Below are positions 34,659 through 34,831 of a DNA stretch of 34,831 nucleotides, one piece after another. This DNA comes from an uncultured Mycoplasmatota bacterium (GTDB taxonomy: Bacteria > Bacillota_I > Bacilli_A > RF39 > UBA660). The notes under the pieces are model-generated. The model was not told the origin of the DNA. It was given only the letters and a program-made list of their open reading frames with translations, and did not search any database. The stretch spans positions 1 to 34,831 of the forward strand of contig CAMVED010000009.1 in NCBI GenBank assembly GCA_947166445.1, written 5' to 3'. Each line of letters begins with the position of its first letter. The stretch's first letter is position 1. The position numbers were made by a program, and so were the translations under genes.

Positions 34659-34831
34659 ATGATGAAAGAGTTTAATTTTACAACTACACCGATTGTTAAT
34701 ATTGTAAACGAAATTATAATAGATTCAGTTGTCAGAAATGCAAGTGATATTCATTTTGACCCCGCTGAAGATTATTTAAAAATCAGAATTAGAATAGATG
34801 GAGATTTAAGAGATTATACAATTGTTGATAA
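34659..34831 (+). CDS. GspE/PilB/ComGA-type secretion ATPase, N-terminal fragment
   Basis: The window ends within this ORF; 57 codons are visible. NASDIHFDPAEDYLKIRIRIDGDLRDY is the diagnostic start of the GspE/PilB ATPase family (ASDIHFEP-type block), which drives pilus assembly. The family's longer N-terminal domains are missing, which suggests the short ComGA/PilT-like form. The ATG at 34659 lies 8 bases from AAGGGG; a second ATG follows at once. It is divergent from the prepilin genes, with 104 bases between start codons, so it belongs to the same locus. Confidence 0.85.
   Translation, partial: MMKEFNFTTTPIVNIVNEIIIDSVVRNASDIHFDPAEDYLKIRIRIDGDLRDYTIVD

Overview
The window is about 35 kb of very AT-rich DNA. 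Every ORF reads through under the standard bacterial code, and the gene at 193 ends in TGA. Strong Shine-Dalgarno sequences, sigma-A type promoters, a T-box, CIRCE operators, an L21 leader, an L27/Prp pair and a SepF-DivIVA-IleS neighbourhood place it in the Bacillota, most likely an uncultured gut-type Bacilli lineage (RF39/Erysipelotrichia/Acholeplasma-like). The placement is inference. Sporulation-linked families (YlbJ, a SpoVB-type flippase, a DacF-type carboxypeptidase) are present, but nothing here shows that the organism sporulates.

Layout. 1-2.1 kb: a promoter-terminator unit that looks like a small RNA or attenuated leader on the minus strand, a surface protein with an interrupted InlB-type repeat, and the rplU-prp-rpmA operon behind an L21 leader. 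2.1-9.3 kb: mostly single genes on alternating strands (membrane protein, radical SAM activase-like protein, degenerate NodB-fold protein, lipid flippase, possible dead metalloprotease, D,D-carboxypeptidase, LytTR regulator). 9.3-17.3 kb: a minus-strand cell-division and translation block (T-box ileS, divIVA, sepF, a FxLYD lipoprotein-like protein, a PH-domain protein, a thioredoxin-like protein, rluD-lspA). 17.3-19.4 kb: two TasA/camelysin-like exported proteins, then a short divergent rpmB that the ORF track missed. 19.4-25.9 kb: the heat-shock operon hrcA-grpE-dnaK-pepF-dnaJ under a double CIRCE operator, with an oligoendopeptidase inserted between dnaK and dnaJ. 25.9-31.9 kb: envelope genes (transglutaminase-like/LRR/L,D-transpeptidase protein, metallo-beta-lactamase-fold hydrolase, murC, YlbL-type PDZ-Lon protease, ylbJ). 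31.9 kb to the end: a type IV pilus or competence-type locus with two prepilin-like proteins, one carrying a large BspA-type leucine-rich repeat region, and the start of a GspE/PilB-type ATPase.

Themes. The window is rich in envelope and surface functions. Four proteins look like members of known enzyme folds that have lost key catalytic or signalling residues: the NodB-like protein, the zincin-like protein, the transglutaminase domain, and the receiver part of the LytTR regulator. Several transcription units have extremely short leaders in which a TATAAT box lies 6-8 bases before a GGTGA Shine-Dalgarno. Many terminators overlap stop codons or are shared by convergent genes. The least expected items are the pilin-LRR fusion, the domain inserted inside an InlB repeat, the active-site-less transglutaminase fused to an intact L,D-transpeptidase, and the unassigned minus-strand RNA at 50-161.
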